From Prosthecobacter debontii (lineage in GTDB: Bacteria; Verrucomicrobiota; Verrucomicrobiia; Verrucomicrobiales; Verrucomicrobiaceae), in assembly GCA_945860295.1 (NCBI GenBank), contig CAMAQH010000034.1, positions 1 to 42,759 of the forward strand: a stretch of 42,759 nt of DNA, written 5' to 3'. This document shows positions 33,844 through 42,390 of this stretch, piece after piece (within the stretch, counting starts at the first letter, position 1; each line of letters starts with the position of its first letter). Both the position numbers and the translations under genes were made by a program. Below the pieces are notes generated by a model that saw nothing but the letters and a program-made list of their open reading frames with translations, was not told where the DNA came from and searched no databases.

Positions 33844-35460
33844 TTAACGTTTGAAGCGTTTGGAGACGATGCTGATGAATTCTCCGGCCTCTTCGACACG
33901 GAGCTTTTGGGTGACGTAAAAGTACACCACCGCAGCCAGGGAGACGATCACACCAAGGCCCGTCGCCTGTGTGATAAAGCTCATCCTAGCCCAATCTGCC
34001 AGCAGGTACATTTTTAGACCATAGCAAACCGCAGCCATCAGGCCGACGCCGACCATGAGGCGTATCAGGGACTGCGTGAGTGCGCCAGTCTCCAGCCCGT
34101 TAGCAAATTTTCTCATGCTGAGATAGAGGGCCACGAAATTGATTGAGAGTCCGAGTGCCGTGCCCCAGGCAAGAGCGGTGTGATCCCACTTCAGCACAAA
34201 AACAGTCACTGCGTTCAATGAGGCTGTCAGCGCAATGATGCTGAGGCTGACGATCATGGGGATGAAGCGCTTGCCAATCGTATAGAAAGCAGGCTGAAGC
34301 ACTTTGATGGCTGAGTAAAAAACCAGACCAAAGGCATAGGCTTGGAGTGGTCCGGCCGTCATCGCCACATCATGCGCGGTAAACTTGCCGTGCTCGAAAA
34401 GCAGTGAGACTATTTCTTTGGCAAAGATGGATAGACCTATCGCGCTAGGTAACGTGAGAAAGAGCACCAGCCTCAGCCCTTTCGCCAAAGCACCGCGGAA
34501 AGCGGGCGTCATGCCTTCGGCGGCCAGTCGTGAAAGCATCGGTAATGTTACAGTGGCGACAGCGACTCCAAAGAGTCCGAGTGGAAGTTGCTGAAGTCTC
34601 TGCGCATTCGCCAGCCAGGCACCGGCGGCCTCTTTCCCTGGAGTCAATGAGGCAAAGATCGAGTTCAATGTCACTCCGACCTGCGTGCCACCCGCTGCGA
34701 TGAGTGAAGGCCACATCAAGTGCAACACATCACGCACACCTTGGTCCTTCCACCCGAAGTCGAACCCCATGCGGAAGCCAACTTTTTTCAGAGCTGGCAA
34801 CTGAATGACGAGCTGTAGAACGCCACCGATCAGAGTGCCGATGGCAAAACCCGTGAGGCCTTTCTCAGTGATAGCACCTTCACGAAATCCAGGATCGAGC
34901 AGCCAAGCCGAGACGACGCCGCCGACGATGCAGCCTAAATTGAAGAACGCAGACGCGACAGCTGGAATGAAATAGACTCTCTTTGAATTGAGCATCCCCA
35001 TGACCAGCGCCGTCATGGAGACCAGCGTGATGAACGGATACATGATCCGCACTAACCAAATACAGAGATTGATGCTCTCAGGATTATCCCATCCGGGATT
35101 CATCAACCTCACGAGCCAAGGAGCCAGCGCCACACCTGCCAGCGCCACCATGCTCATGAAGCAGATGCTAAGCGCTAGCATCTTCCGGCCTAGTATCCAT
35201 GCGGCTTCATCGCCCTCGTTCTTGATCTTTTTTGTAAAGGTCGTGACAAAAGCCGTGGACAGCGCGCCCTCTGCGAAGAGGTCTCGCAGCATGTTCGGCG
35301 TGCGGAAAGCCGCCGTGAAAATGCCGGTGAAGTGGGAACCAAAAAGGCCATTCAAAAGCTGATCCCTAACAAGACCTAGTACGCGGCTGCACAGGATCGC
35401 GATGGAGACGACTCCGGTACTCTTGGCTTGGGAGTTGGTGTCTTTTGTTGGCTCGCTCAT
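33844..35460 (-). CDS. murJ: lipid II flippase MurJ
   Basis: A 538-residue polytopic membrane protein of the MurJ/MVF family, which flips lipid II across the inner membrane for peptidoglycan synthesis. The start (STGVVSIAILCSRVLGLVRDQLL, then FRTPNMLRDLFAEGALSTAFV) is diagnostic, including the conserved Arg residues of the central cavity. About 14 hydrophobic segments follow. It lies four bases after sua5 and seven before a membrane hypothetical, so it belongs to the lysS operon. Confidence 0.96.
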   Translation of the reverse strand: MSEPTKDTNSQAKSTGVVSIAILCSRVLGLVRDQLLNGLFGSHFTGIFTAAFRTPNMLRDLFAEGALSTAFVTTFTKKIKNEGDEAAWILGRKMLALSICFMSMVALAGVALAPWLVRLMNPGWDNPESINLCIWLVRIMYPFITLVSMTALVMGMLNSKRVYFIPAVASAFFNLGCIVGGVVSAWLLDPGFREGAITEKGLTGFAIGTLIGGVLQLVIQLPALKKVGFRMGFDFGWKDQGVRDVLHLMWPSLIAAGGTQVGVTLNSIFASLTPGKEAAGAWLANAQRLQQLPLGLFGVAVATVTLPMLSRLAAEGMTPAFRGALAKGLRLVLFLTLPSAIGLSIFAKEIVSLLFEHGKFTAHDVAMTAGPLQAYAFGLVFYSAIKVLQPAFYTIGKRFIPMIVSLSIIALTASLNAVTVFVLKWDHTALAWGTALGLSINFVALYLSMRKFANGLETGALTQSLIRLMVGVGLMAAVCYGLKMYLLADWARMSFITQATGLGVIVSLAAVVYFYVTQKLRVEEAGEFISIVSKRFKR

Positions 35461-35464
35461 AGCG

Positions 35465-36496
35465 TCAATCCTTGATCGAGGCCCGGCGGAGCTTGTCCAT
35501 CATGGCAGCGCCCATGCCGTGCTCGAACATGGGTTCGGCAATGATCTCGTCTGCGCCGATTTGGTCGAGCGTGCGCAGGATGTAAAAGAAGCGCACGGCG
35601 GCTTCGGGCAGCTTGCCGTTGCCAGGGCTGAGCACCATGATCTCTTCAAAGTCGGTGAGGTCGAGATAGCCATCTTTTTCCTCACCACGGTAGCTCATGA
35701 GCACGTAGCGCTTGCCTTCCACCGGCGTGAAGTCGCTCGGCTTGCTCAGCAAACGAAGGGGCGTGCGTGGGGCGTAGTGACTGGCGAGCTGACCTGGAGC
35801 TTCAGTGGCTTCATCAATGACCGTGCGGGTGACACGCTGCACTTTGCCATAGAGCTTGAGATCCTCGGTCGTGATCGGGCCTGGACGTAGAATTGTGATG
35901 AGGGGTTTTGGTGAGCCGGGCTCGATTTTGATGATGGTGGATTCCAGCCCATGCATGCAGGCACCGCCGTCAATGATCAGCGGAATGCGGCCATCAAGCT
36001 CTGCCAGCACCGCGCTTGATGAGGTGGGGCTGATGGAGCCAAAACGATTCGCGCTTGGCGCGGCGATGGGCTTGTTGAGTCCCTGAATGATGCGCTTGAA
36101 AATCGGGTTGCTGCTCACGCGCACCGCCACACTCGGCAGACCTGCGGTGACGATGTCTGGTACGCAGGCTTTCTTCGGCAGCACGAGCGTCAGTGGCCCT
36201 GGCCAAAAGCGCTCGATGAGTTGGGTGACGACCTTTTGGATGGCCTCTGGCACATCAGCCACGGTGTCGAGTTGCTTCTTGTCAGGCAGATGCACGATCA
36301 GCGGATCAAACGTCGGCCGCTCCTTGGCTTCAAAGATCTTCGCGACTGCTGCTGGATTCAAAGCATCCGCAGCAAGGCCATAGACTGTCTCTGTGGGCAG
36401 TGCGACGATATCACCCGCGCGCAGCAGCCGCACTGCTTCCTCCACGGCATGATGCATTTCAGGAGGGAGTTCAGTGGGGAGGATGGGGGTGGACAT
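35465..36496 (-). CDS. tsaC: L-threonylcarbamoyladenylate synthase (Sua5 type)
   Basis: A 343-residue enzyme that makes threonylcarbamoyl-AMP from threonine, bicarbonate and ATP, the first step of tRNA t6A37 synthesis. The YrdC domain contains ALPTETVYGLAADA, KERPTFDPLIVH, WPGPLTLVL and SANRFGSISPTSS. The extra C-terminal half (about 215-343, beginning at PGQLASHYAPRTPL) is the Sua5 domain, so this is the long Sua5/TsaC2 form and not the short TsaC. It lies 18 bases after lysS and four before murJ. Confidence 0.95.
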   Translation of the reverse strand: MSTPILPTELPPEMHHAVEEAVRLLRAGDIVALPTETVYGLAADALNPAAVAKIFEAKERPTFDPLIVHLPDKKQLDTVADVPEAIQKVVTQLIERFWPGPLTLVLPKKACVPDIVTAGLPSVAVRVSSNPIFKRIIQGLNKPIAAPSANRFGSISPTSSSAVLAELDGRIPLIIDGGACMHGLESTIIKIEPGSPKPLITILRPGPITTEDLKLYGKVQRVTRTVIDEATEAPGQLASHYAPRTPLRLLSKPSDFTPVEGKRYVLMSYRGEEKDGYLDLTDFEEIMVLSPGNGKLPEAAVRFFYILRTLDQIGADEIIAEPMFEHGMGAAMMDKLRRASIKD

Positions 36497-36514
36497 AAAG
36501 GGCGGTCGTGGATG

Positions 36515-37990
36515 TTAGTCTGCTTTCCGCTTGAGCTGCGGGAAGAGCACGACGTCGCGTATGCTTTCGGCACCGGTGAGCATCATGATGAGGCGGTCGA
36601 TGCCGATGCCGATGCCACCGGCAGGAGGCATGCCATGTTCGAGCGCGAGGATGAATTCTTCGTCGATCTTTTGGATCTCTTCGCCGGCCTGATGCTCTAG
36701 GCGCTCGCGCTGCACGATCGGGTCGTTCAGTTCGGAGTAACCGGGGCTGATCTCCTGGCCGTTGATGATGAGTTCATAGACATCCACCACGCTACTGTCC
36801 TCCGTGTTCTGCTTGGCCAGCGGCACGAGTTCTTTGGGTGAATGCGTGACGAAGAGCGGGTTAAAACTCTTCTCTTCCACCAGCTTCTCGAAGACCTTTT
36901 GATCCAGCTCGTAGTGCTCATCACCCGCATGAATCTCATGCACACCCATGCTCTGGGCACGCTCGACTTTGGCTTCCTTGCTGAGCGTGAACCAGTCTTC
37001 ACCTGCCGCGCCTTTGACCAGATCGCGATACGGCGCGCGCTTCCATGGGCGGGTTAGATCAATGGTCTTGGTAACAGCGCCTTCTTCATCTTTGTGCTCG
37101 ATCACGAGTCCGCCGCAGAACTTCTCAGCGAGGTGGCAGATCATGCTTTCGACGAGGTCCGCCATCTGCTCGAAGTCGGCGTAGGCCCAGTAGGCCTCCA
37201 GCATGGTGAACTCGGGATTGTGGCGGCGGCTGACGCCTTCATTACGGAAGTTGCGGTTCAGCTCAAACACGCGCGTGAAGCCACCCACGAGCAGTCTTTT
37301 CAAATACAGCTCAGGGGCGATACGCAGATACATCTTCTGATCGAGTGCATTGAAGTAAGTCTCGAACGGACGTGCAGCCGCACCACCAGGAACGTCCTGC
37401 ATCATCGGTGTCTCTACTTCCAGGAAATCGCGGCCATGCAGGTAGTTGCGGATCTCGGCGACCATCTTGCTGCGCGTGACGAATATCTCGCGGCTGCGAT
37501 CATTGGAAATGAGGTCCAGGTAGCGCTGGCGATATTTGATCTCGCGATCTGTGACGCCATGCCATTTATCAGGCAGCGGACGCAGCGCTTTCGACAGCGG
37601 CGTGAGCACCTTCACATGGATGGATGGCTCGCCTCTTTTGGTCACGAAACTAAAGCCCGTGACGCCGACAAAGTCACCGATGTCGATCTGGTGAATGAAG
37701 AGTGAGTAGGCTTCCTCGCTCACATCGCTCTTGCTCAGGTAGCATTGGATGCGGCCCGTGATGTCGCCGATGTCAAAGAACGTCGCCTTGCCCATCTCGC
37801 GGCGGGAAAGGATTCGGCCTGCCACATTGACATCGAGTCCTTCGACGAAGTTTTTCTTCAGCGTGCCCGGATCATGTGACACCTCAAACTTGCCGCCAAA
37901 GGCCGCGATGCCACGTTTCTGCATCTCTTCGAGCTTGGCGCGGCGGAATTGCAGGAGTTCGGATTCGGAGTGTTCGGGAGCTGGTTGCAT
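36515..37990 (-). CDS. lysS: lysyl-tRNA synthetase, class II
   Basis: A 491-residue class II LysRS. An N-terminal OB-fold binds the anticodon (VAGRILSRREMGKATFFDIGD). Class II motif 1 is in the NYLHGRDFLEVETPMMQ region. Motif 2 is FRNEGVSRRHNPEFTMLEAY and motif 3 GIGIGIDRLIMMLTGA, near the C-terminus. Length and spacing are normal. It is the first gene of a four-gene minus-strand operon with sua5, murJ and a hypothetical. The upstream gap (about 110 bases) is shared with the divergent kinase-like gene. Confidence 0.98.
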   Translation of the reverse strand: MQPAPEHSESELLQFRRAKLEEMQKRGIAAFGGKFEVSHDPGTLKKNFVEGLDVNVAGRILSRREMGKATFFDIGDITGRIQCYLSKSDVSEEAYSLFIHQIDIGDFVGVTGFSFVTKRGEPSIHVKVLTPLSKALRPLPDKWHGVTDREIKYRQRYLDLISNDRSREIFVTRSKMVAEIRNYLHGRDFLEVETPMMQDVPGGAAARPFETYFNALDQKMYLRIAPELYLKRLLVGGFTRVFELNRNFRNEGVSRRHNPEFTMLEAYWAYADFEQMADLVESMICHLAEKFCGGLVIEHKDEEGAVTKTIDLTRPWKRAPYRDLVKGAAGEDWFTLSKEAKVERAQSMGVHEIHAGDEHYELDQKVFEKLVEEKSFNPLFVTHSPKELVPLAKQNTEDSSVVDVYELIINGQEISPGYSELNDPIVQRERLEHQAGEEIQKIDEEFILALEHGMPPAGGIGIGIDRLIMMLTGAESIRDVVLFPQLKRKAD

Positions 37991-38100
37991 GATCGGACTT
38001 AGAGTGGGGTGGAGTCTTTAACCGGGTGAAGAGGATATGCCACTGTAAATCTCTTTCACGAGTTGCAGCTTCTCAGGAAAACAGACATGAGTGCAGCCTG

Positions 38101-38538
38101 ATGAATGAAGCAAAGAACACCGCGCGCGCTCTGGTTCGTCTGGGCTATGACGGGCGAGTACATAAGACTTTCAGGGGACACCAGGCCAAGGAGCGCTTCG
38201 AGCATGAGCTGCGCGTTTTGAAATACCTTCAAAAGATGGGCTGCACCTTCGTGCCGCGTGTTCTGGAGTCTGACCCTGAGAAGCTTCAGCTCGTGACGAC
38301 GAACTGCGGCCAGCGCGTGGAGCGCCTGACTGAGGACAAGCTGCGCCAGCTCTTCGCCGAACTTGAGCAATACGGCGTGCGCCATGAAGATCCCTACACG
38401 CGCAATGTGACCTACAACGCGCAGCTCGGACGTTTTTGCCTGATCGACTTCGAGTTTTCCACGATTCTGGATCAGCCTGATCTGGGGCCGCCGCCGCCCG
38501 AGCCGGACCCGGCGGAACATGGACCGCGTGGATGGTGA
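38101..38538 (+). CDS. mini protein-kinase-fold protein
   Basis: A 145-residue protein with the core of an atypical kinase. It has a likely ATP-lysine in GRVHKTF (Lys22), a helix Glu in RFEHELRVL, a catalytic loop RHEDPYTRNV (Asp97, Asn102) and a DFG-like metal site LIDFEFS (Asp116). It resembles RIO/Bud32/Kdo-kinase-type folds but is far shorter, with almost no glycine loop before the lysine and no C-lobe after the metal site except a Pro-rich tail (GPPPPEPDPAEHGP). ATG 38101 is preferred over GTG 38026 because conservation-like sequence starts there. Divergent from lysS. The target is unknown. Confidence 0.75.
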   Translation: MNEAKNTARALVRLGYDGRVHKTFRGHQAKERFEHELRVLKYLQKMGCTFVPRVLESDPEKLQLVTTNCGQRVERLTEDKLRQLFAELEQYGVRHEDPYTRNVTYNAQLGRFCLIDFEFSTILDQPDLGPPPPEPDPAEHGPRGW

Positions 38539-38571
38539 GGGGGGGCTGAAGTTTACGGTTTTTTACTGTTG

Positions 38572-38610
38572 TTGACGGTGGTTGACAATTGTGTGCCAAA
38601 CCACCGTCAA
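38572..38610. repeat. perfect 12-bp inverted repeat
   Basis: TTGACGGTGGTT (38572-38583) and AACCACCGTCAA (38599-38610) are exact complements around 15 bases, in the gap between the kinase-like and glycoamylase-like genes. Related TTTACGG/TTGACGG/TTGACA words crowd just upstream. With no T-run after the second arm, an operator for the downstream gene is about as likely as a terminator. Confidence 0.75.
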
Positions 38611-38708
38611 TTCCTCATGCAGGACCAATCTTATAAACAAGCGTAAACACCGCGCAGCGGCCTCACCACTGCAAACTTCTTTGCCCCACGCGGCGTATCT
38701 TCCAGTCC

Positions 38709-40523
38709 ATGCGGTTCCTTCCAATCAGCGCTGCCCTTCTCGGGATGATCAGCTCCAGCTTCGGCCAATCAGAGTCCCGGCTGGTCTGGCAGCCTGTGCA
38801 TCATTACTTTATCAATCGTCAGCCGGGTAAAGAGGCGGCGCCAATCGCGGGCGCTCGACGTCTGAACTCATTCACGGCCTACACGCATCTGGGAACGGAC
38901 TTCGGATTTATGGGACCGGCGGAGCATGACATCGAATGGCAGAATGATGAGGTTTGCCTGCACCTCGGCCAGGAGCCAGAAGCCTGGGCTGGCATGTGGC
39001 ACAGTTTGTCTGGACTGGCGCGTGAGTCACAGAAATCGTTGAACTTCTCTGCCGCTTGGTCGGAGCTTTTGCAGCCGCGCTACCAAGCAAGAATCTCTAG
39101 CGTGCGTGTGGATGCTCATGGCCACGGCAGACTGAAGCTGGAGATCAAATCCGACACCCAAGAACTGCTGTGGTCTGAAGTCCATACACTGCAAGAGGCT
39201 CCGAAAGAGCCCTTGGTTCTTGCAGTAGCGCCGCTCGCTTTTAAAAAGGCAAAGCTGATCAACTGGATCGCTGAACCAGGTTCTGAACTCTGCGTTGACG
39301 GGCTTTTTCTTGGGATCGAAACTCCAGACATCCCGTTTGATGAATACGTGCTTGCAGCCTGCTATGCTAAGCTGGCGCGCTCTTACGATCCTGGGTCGGG
39401 CTTTGTCAAAGACCGCTCGCATCTGGAAGACGGGGCTTTTGAGTCACTGGCCTCCACGGGCATGTTTGCACTAGCCACAGCGGTGCTTGCACAGCCACCG
39501 CTTCAGATGATCAGCCGCGAGCACGCGCAGAAGACGCTCAACAAAATTCATCGCGCCGTGAAGGCGTTGGATCGCCCTCTAGGCCTGCTGCCACACTTTG
39601 TCCGCCGTTCTGCTACCGGCTACATGATCCATCCGGGCACCGAGTACAGCACGGTGGACACGGCTTTGTATTACCACAGCTTGCTGTTAGGCGCGGAACT
39701 GCTGCAGGATGCCGACCTGAAGATGGATCTCGTCTCTACTGTGGGTCAGATCGACTTCACTAAGCTGCGCCTGCCTGAGGGTGAAATCAGCCACGGCATG
39801 AAGGACGATGGCCGCACGCTGCTCACTCATGGCTGGAAGGACTGGGGCGGCGAGACGGCACTGGTGATGATGCTACAAAACATGGTCGATGAAAAGGCGC
39901 AGCATCACAAGATGGAGCGCCCAGCGCAGGCATGGCAGGGCACGGGCTTCATCACCGAAATCCAAAGTCTCTTTTACCCCGACTTCGAAAGTGATACGCC
40001 GGATGCACTCGATGGCGTGAAGTGGCTCAGCGCACGTCGTCGGATGCTCAATTCGCAAAAGGAATACATCCAGCGCACTTGGCCCAGCAGTCTAGCCGCC
40101 AGGATGGGGCTCTATGGTCTCTCAGCAGGTGAGGGGGCGCATGGCGACAGCTACTTTATCGGTGGTGTGGATCTGCCTGATCAGTCGGTCATCCACCCGC
40201 ACTATGTTTTGATGTCTGCCGCGCTCGCCGAGCCAAAGGAAACCTATGCGCTGTTGCAGAGAATGGAGCACGCCGGACTCTTCACGCCCTGGGGAATGGT
40301 GGAGGCCACGACGGTGAATGGCTCTCCCTATCTGCCCATGAATGGCTCTTTAAATGCAGGTTTTGAAGTGCTGGGCGCCTATCACCTGCTGGCCAAACAC
40401 CGTGGTCTGCCGAATGCCATCTACGCAGCCAGCCGCCAGTCCCAGGAACTCCGCCGCGCCGTGCAGCTATTCTTTCCGCCATCTCAAGGCCGAGTGCCCA
40501 CCACGACGAGTGCGTCAGAGTGA
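38709..40523 (+). CDS. secreted glycoamylase-like (alpha/alpha barrel) protein
   Basis: A 604-residue exported protein (signal MRFLPISAALLGMISSSFG). An N-terminal beta-rich region precedes a helical-barrel region whose blocks LEDGAFESLASTGMFALATAV, LGLLPHFV and EYSTVDTALYYHSLLLGAEL resemble the Glycoamylase (PF10091/GH144-like) family. That family acts on beta-glucans or related oligosaccharides. The later motif PWGMVEATTVNGSPY and the NGSLNAGFEVLGAYHL helix also fit. Catalytic acids cannot be fixed by eye. It ends only two bases from the convergent phosphorylase gene. Function is a family-based suggestion; it may be a divergent member. Confidence 0.65.
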   Translation: MRFLPISAALLGMISSSFGQSESRLVWQPVHHYFINRQPGKEAAPIAGARRLNSFTAYTHLGTDFGFMGPAEHDIEWQNDEVCLHLGQEPEAWAGMWHSLSGLARESQKSLNFSAAWSELLQPRYQARISSVRVDAHGHGRLKLEIKSDTQELLWSEVHTLQEAPKEPLVLAVAPLAFKKAKLINWIAEPGSELCVDGLFLGIETPDIPFDEYVLAACYAKLARSYDPGSGFVKDRSHLEDGAFESLASTGMFALATAVLAQPPLQMISREHAQKTLNKIHRAVKALDRPLGLLPHFVRRSATGYMIHPGTEYSTVDTALYYHSLLLGAELLQDADLKMDLVSTVGQIDFTKLRLPEGEISHGMKDDGRTLLTHGWKDWGGETALVMMLQNMVDEKAQHHKMERPAQAWQGTGFITEIQSLFYPDFESDTPDALDGVKWLSARRRMLNSQKEYIQRTWPSSLAARMGLYGLSAGEGAHGDSYFIGGVDLPDQSVIHPHYVLMSAALAEPKETYALLQRMEHAGLFTPWGMVEATTVNGSPYLPMNGSLNAGFEVLGAYHLLAKHRGLPNAIYAASRQSQELRRAVQLFFPPSQGRVPTTTSASE

Positions 40524-40525
40524 AG

Positions 40526-41758
40526 TCACTCAATGCTGATGCCGCTGCGGATGACGGCCTCTGCCGCATCCGCTGCTGAGGTCGAGCGGGCGTGGATACG
40601 TAGCAAAACATCCCCCAGCGAGACTTCAGTGCCCACCTTGATCATCTGGTCCACACCGACCGCAAAATCCACGGGGTCAGCCGCCTTGGCGCGACCGGCA
40701 CCGAGTTCGAGCACGGCCTGGCCGATGCTGCGTGCGTCCATGCGGGTAACGATGCCGCTGCGCGTGGCTTTGACCTCATGAATCACAGGCGTGTGGTGGA
40801 GGCTGTCCATGCGCTCCAGAGACTCGACATTGCCGCCCTGGCTGGCGACCATTTGCTGAAACTTCCGCCAGGCTTCACCAGCATGGAGCTTGGCTTTCAA
40901 TTGCTCGCGCGAGGAGATGGACACGGTGGCACAGAGATCGAGCACGATGGCTTCGAGATCAGGTGGCCCTTCACCTTTGAGGCAGCGGACGGCTTCAGCC
41001 ACTTCGAGCGCATTACCAGCTGCTTCGCCGGTAGGTTCATCCATACGGCTCAGACGCACACCGGAGCGCAGGCCCAGCGCGTGACCGGTCTGCACCAGGC
41101 TCTGGGCCAGTTCATGCGCGGCAGCCTCCGTTTTCATGAAGGCTCCAGTGCCGTATTTCACATCGAGCACGAGCCGGTCCAGTCCTTCGGCTAGTTTTTT
41201 GCTCAAGATACTTGCCGTGATGAGCGGGATGCTGGGCACCGTGCCGGTGACGTCTCGCAGGGCGTAGAGTTTTTTGTCCGCCGGACAGATGTCCGCCGTC
41301 TGGCCGATCATGGCACAGCCGACACGCTCCACGACACGGTAGATCTCTGCCTCACTAAGCTGGGTGCGGAAGCCGGGGATGGACTCCAGCTTGTCCAAAG
41401 TGCCACCCGTGATCCCGAGACCACGACCGGAAATCATCGGCACCCACAGGCCATCACAGGCTAGCAGCGGGGCGATGATGAGGCTCGTCTTGTCCCCGAT
41501 GCCGCCCGTGCTGTGCTTGTCCACCCGCATGGGCGATCCTGCGGGCCAGTGCAGGCTGGAGCCACTGTGCAGCATGGCATGGGTGAGCGCGGCCGTTTCC
41601 TCCGTGGACATGCCTTTGAAAAAGATCGCCATGGCCAGCGCGCTCATCTGGTAGTCCGGCATCTCACCGCTGGTGAAGGCGGTGATCAGTGCGTGGATCT
41701 CGTCAGGCGAAAGCTCGCCGCCCTCGCGTTTGCGCTCGATGAGGCTGGGGATGTGCAT
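40526..41758 (-). CDS. deoA: pyrimidine-nucleoside / thymidine phosphorylase
   Basis: An enzyme of about 410 residues that cleaves thymidine or uridine with phosphate to give a base and (deoxy)ribose-1-phosphate, in nucleoside salvage. The start MHIPSLIERKREGGELSPDEI (ATG 41758) is the usual family N-terminus; 13 extra residues from 41797 are not conserved. The phosphate site is KHSTGGIGDKTS and the signature is SGRGLGITGGTLDKLES. LDVKYGTGAFMKT and the C-terminal lipoyl-like domain are present. Whether it is DeoA or the broader Pdp type is not decidable by eye. Monocistronic and convergent with the preceding gene. Confidence 0.93.
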   Translation of the reverse strand: MHIPSLIERKREGGELSPDEIHALITAFTSGEMPDYQMSALAMAIFFKGMSTEETAALTHAMLHSGSSLHWPAGSPMRVDKHSTGGIGDKTSLIIAPLLACDGLWVPMISGRGLGITGGTLDKLESIPGFRTQLSEAEIYRVVERVGCAMIGQTADICPADKKLYALRDVTGTVPSIPLITASILSKKLAEGLDRLVLDVKYGTGAFMKTEAAAHELAQSLVQTGHALGLRSGVRLSRMDEPTGEAAGNALEVAEAVRCLKGEGPPDLEAIVLDLCATVSISSREQLKAKLHAGEAWRKFQQMVASQGGNVESLERMDSLHHTPVIHEVKATRSGIVTRMDARSIGQAVLELGAGRAKAADPVDFAVGVDQMIKVGTEVSLGDVLLRIHARSTSAADAAEAVIRSGISIE

Positions 41759-42031
41759 GGCAGAGCAAAGCGCGGAGGAGCAGAGAGGGAAGCACAAAAA
41801 ACGACAGAATGAATGGCTAGCGTAGAGGGCGGCGTGAGCCGTCCCACTCAGACACTGAATCTCACGTCACCACGAGACAGGAATATCGCAAACACCTGCA
41901 CCACCAGCCACTCAGCCAGCGAGAGGGCGTGCGAAAGACGGCAAGGCTAGGGCTTCTATCACGCATCAGGTGCATCACAGAGTTCTAAAAACTGGAATCT
42001 TGCAATTTGAATCACCTGCCCCCCTACTACA

Positions 42032-42295
42032 TCAAACGTTGAATACATCTTGTTCCGGCACGCCTGTGGCGATCAAAGCCTCGACTTTCAAGGTGTGAAG
42101 TTGAGCGATAAGCACTGTGGTCTTTTGGAGATTGGGGCGACCAGCGAGAGCTACTCCGCCCAAGGTAGCTACTCCCATAATCGCCCACCCAACAGGACCG
42201 CTCAAAACGCCAACAACGGTCGATACTCCGGCATAAGTCGAAAATTGAAGAATTACACCTACGGAACCAGCAACAGTCGCGATGGTAACGCTCAT
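42032..42295 (-). CDS. glycine-zipper membrane protein C-terminus (YaaW/UPF0174-like?)
   Basis: An 87-residue hydrophobic frame: TIATVAGSVGVILQFSTYAG, VVGVLSGPVGWAIMGVATLG, then a soluble tail (NLQKTTVLIAQLHTLKVEAL). The SGPVGWAI segment followed by a Gly-rich stretch resembles the C-terminal end of YaaW/UPF0174-like proteins. The same frame stays sensible upstream of the ATG ([14 protein letters not shown]), then hits a TAG at 42338-42340, beyond which it again reads a Gly/Ala-rich sequence. It may therefore be the 3' end of a broken longer gene. The link to YaaW is tentative. Confidence 0.45.
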   Translation of the reverse strand: MSVTIATVAGSVGVILQFSTYAGVSTVVGVLSGPVGWAIMGVATLGGVALAGRPNLQKTTVLIAQLHTLKVEALIATGVPEQDVFNV

Positions 42296-42390
42296 CGTGG
42301 TGTAAAATGCAAATCCTGTGAAAGCAACCGTAGCCGACTAAGTGGCCAAAGCACCTGCGCCACCCGCTGCTACCGAATGCGCAGGCTTTT

